Source of the DNA: Symbiodinium natans | Lineage: Eukaryota > Sar > Dinophyceae > Suessiales > Symbiodiniaceae | Reading direction: 5' to 3' | NCBI GenBank assembly: GCA_905221605.1 | Contig: CAJNDS010002102.1 | Span: forward strand, 38,501 to 102,500 | DNA length: 64,000 nt | Shown: in pieces, positions 63,723 through 64,000 of the stretch | Position numbering within the stretch: the stretch's first letter is position 1 | How the letters are laid out: every line of letters starts with the position of its first letter | Notes under the pieces: generated by a model | Databases searched by the model: none | What the model saw: the letters and a program-made list of their open reading frames with translations, nothing else | What the model was told of the DNA's origin: nothing | Made by a program: the position numbers and the translations under genes

Positions 63723-64000
63723 ACGGTTTCGGCTTTACGGCACCTCCAAGAACCCAAAGCTGGAATGTTTGGGAGGTCTTTGGGTGAGGGCTGTGGCATC
63801 CTATGAAGGCTTAGGGTTAAAGGTTTAGGGTTTAGGGTTTAGGGTTTAGGGTTAAAGGTTTAGGGTTTAGGGTTTGGGATTTAGGGCTTAGGGTTTGGGC
63901 CGTTGGTTTTGGGTACATAGGGGGTCAGGGTTTCAGGACGGATGGGATGCAGGTCAGGTAGAGGTCTGATGGGCGGATGGGGATGTAACTTGCACACTTC

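Larger units (their letters stand above)
21724..64000. repeat. Subtelomere-like mosaic of telomeric blocks and unique DNA, no genes seen
   Basis: For over 42 kb, blocks of CCCTAAA or TTTAGGG (a few to about 35 units) recur every 200-800 bp in both orientations. Between them is GC-moderate unique sequence, short TIR elements and microsatellites. The ORFs present are short, overlap on opposite strands and have repeat-derived composition. I found no protein domain and no tRNA or rRNA. Non-telomeric stretches longer than 300 bases, for example 22,650-23,860, 24,320-24,940, 27,680-28,580, 36,000-36,740 and 61,020-61,640, hold nothing else I can name, apart from entries listed separately. Confidence 0.85.

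Overview
The window is eukaryotic, most likely from the nuclear genome of an alga or related protist. It carries hundreds of plant-type telomere heptamers (TTTAGGG/CCCTAAA), and an AT-rich block is inserted in a GC-richer background. No rRNA, tRNA or nucleus-specific marker fixes the lineage. Any taxon name, such as chlorarachniophyte, cryptophyte, haptophyte or dinoflagellate, would be a guess.

Region 1 (1-3,016) looks like host DNA. It has two adjacent genes, each with a candidate ubiquitin-like segment. The second carries a frameshift, a K-L-K-G-G-G motif and a terminal C-I-L-M CaaX box. A tandem array of 22-bp self-complementary units follows, then a short ORF that runs into degenerate telomeric repeats (about 2,970-3,320).

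Region 2 (about 3,330-21,700) is an AT-rich, densely packed Polinton/virophage-type element (Polinton-like virus, PLV). It encodes a family-B DNA polymerase of the Polinton/adintovirus protein-primed type (broken by frameshifts), an A32/FtsK-HerA-type packaging ATPase, a long fibre with a C-terminal peptidase-S74 chaperone, a double-jelly-roll major capsid protein, a minor capsid (penton) protein, a class-3-lipase-like protein and an rve (DDE) integrase. About a dozen small unassigned proteins accompany them. I see no adenovirus-type maturation protease. The key observation is that start codons follow one of two motifs. Most virion-type genes and the integrase have TCTA in AT-rich DNA 10-19 nt upstream, like the late motif described for Mavirus and CroV. 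The polymerase, a small membrane protein and the right-end cluster instead have CTACTTAAAG 20-30 nt upstream. This looks like a two-phase transcription programme still legible in an integrated element. Capsid, fibre, ATPase, lipase-like and integrase frames are open. The polymerase and two small genes carry frameshifts or stops, so the copy is either decaying or contains sequence errors.

Region 3 (about 21,700-64,000) has no gene I can support. It is a subtelomere-like mosaic: short blocks of CCCTAAA or TTTAGGG alternate in both orientations every few hundred bases, separated by unique DNA. Embedded in it are several families of short non-coding elements with terminal inverted repeats (one with clear 4-bp target duplications), a 106-bp tandem repeat, 9-mer derivatives of the telomere unit, C-rich minisatellites, microsatellites and an internal segmental duplication.
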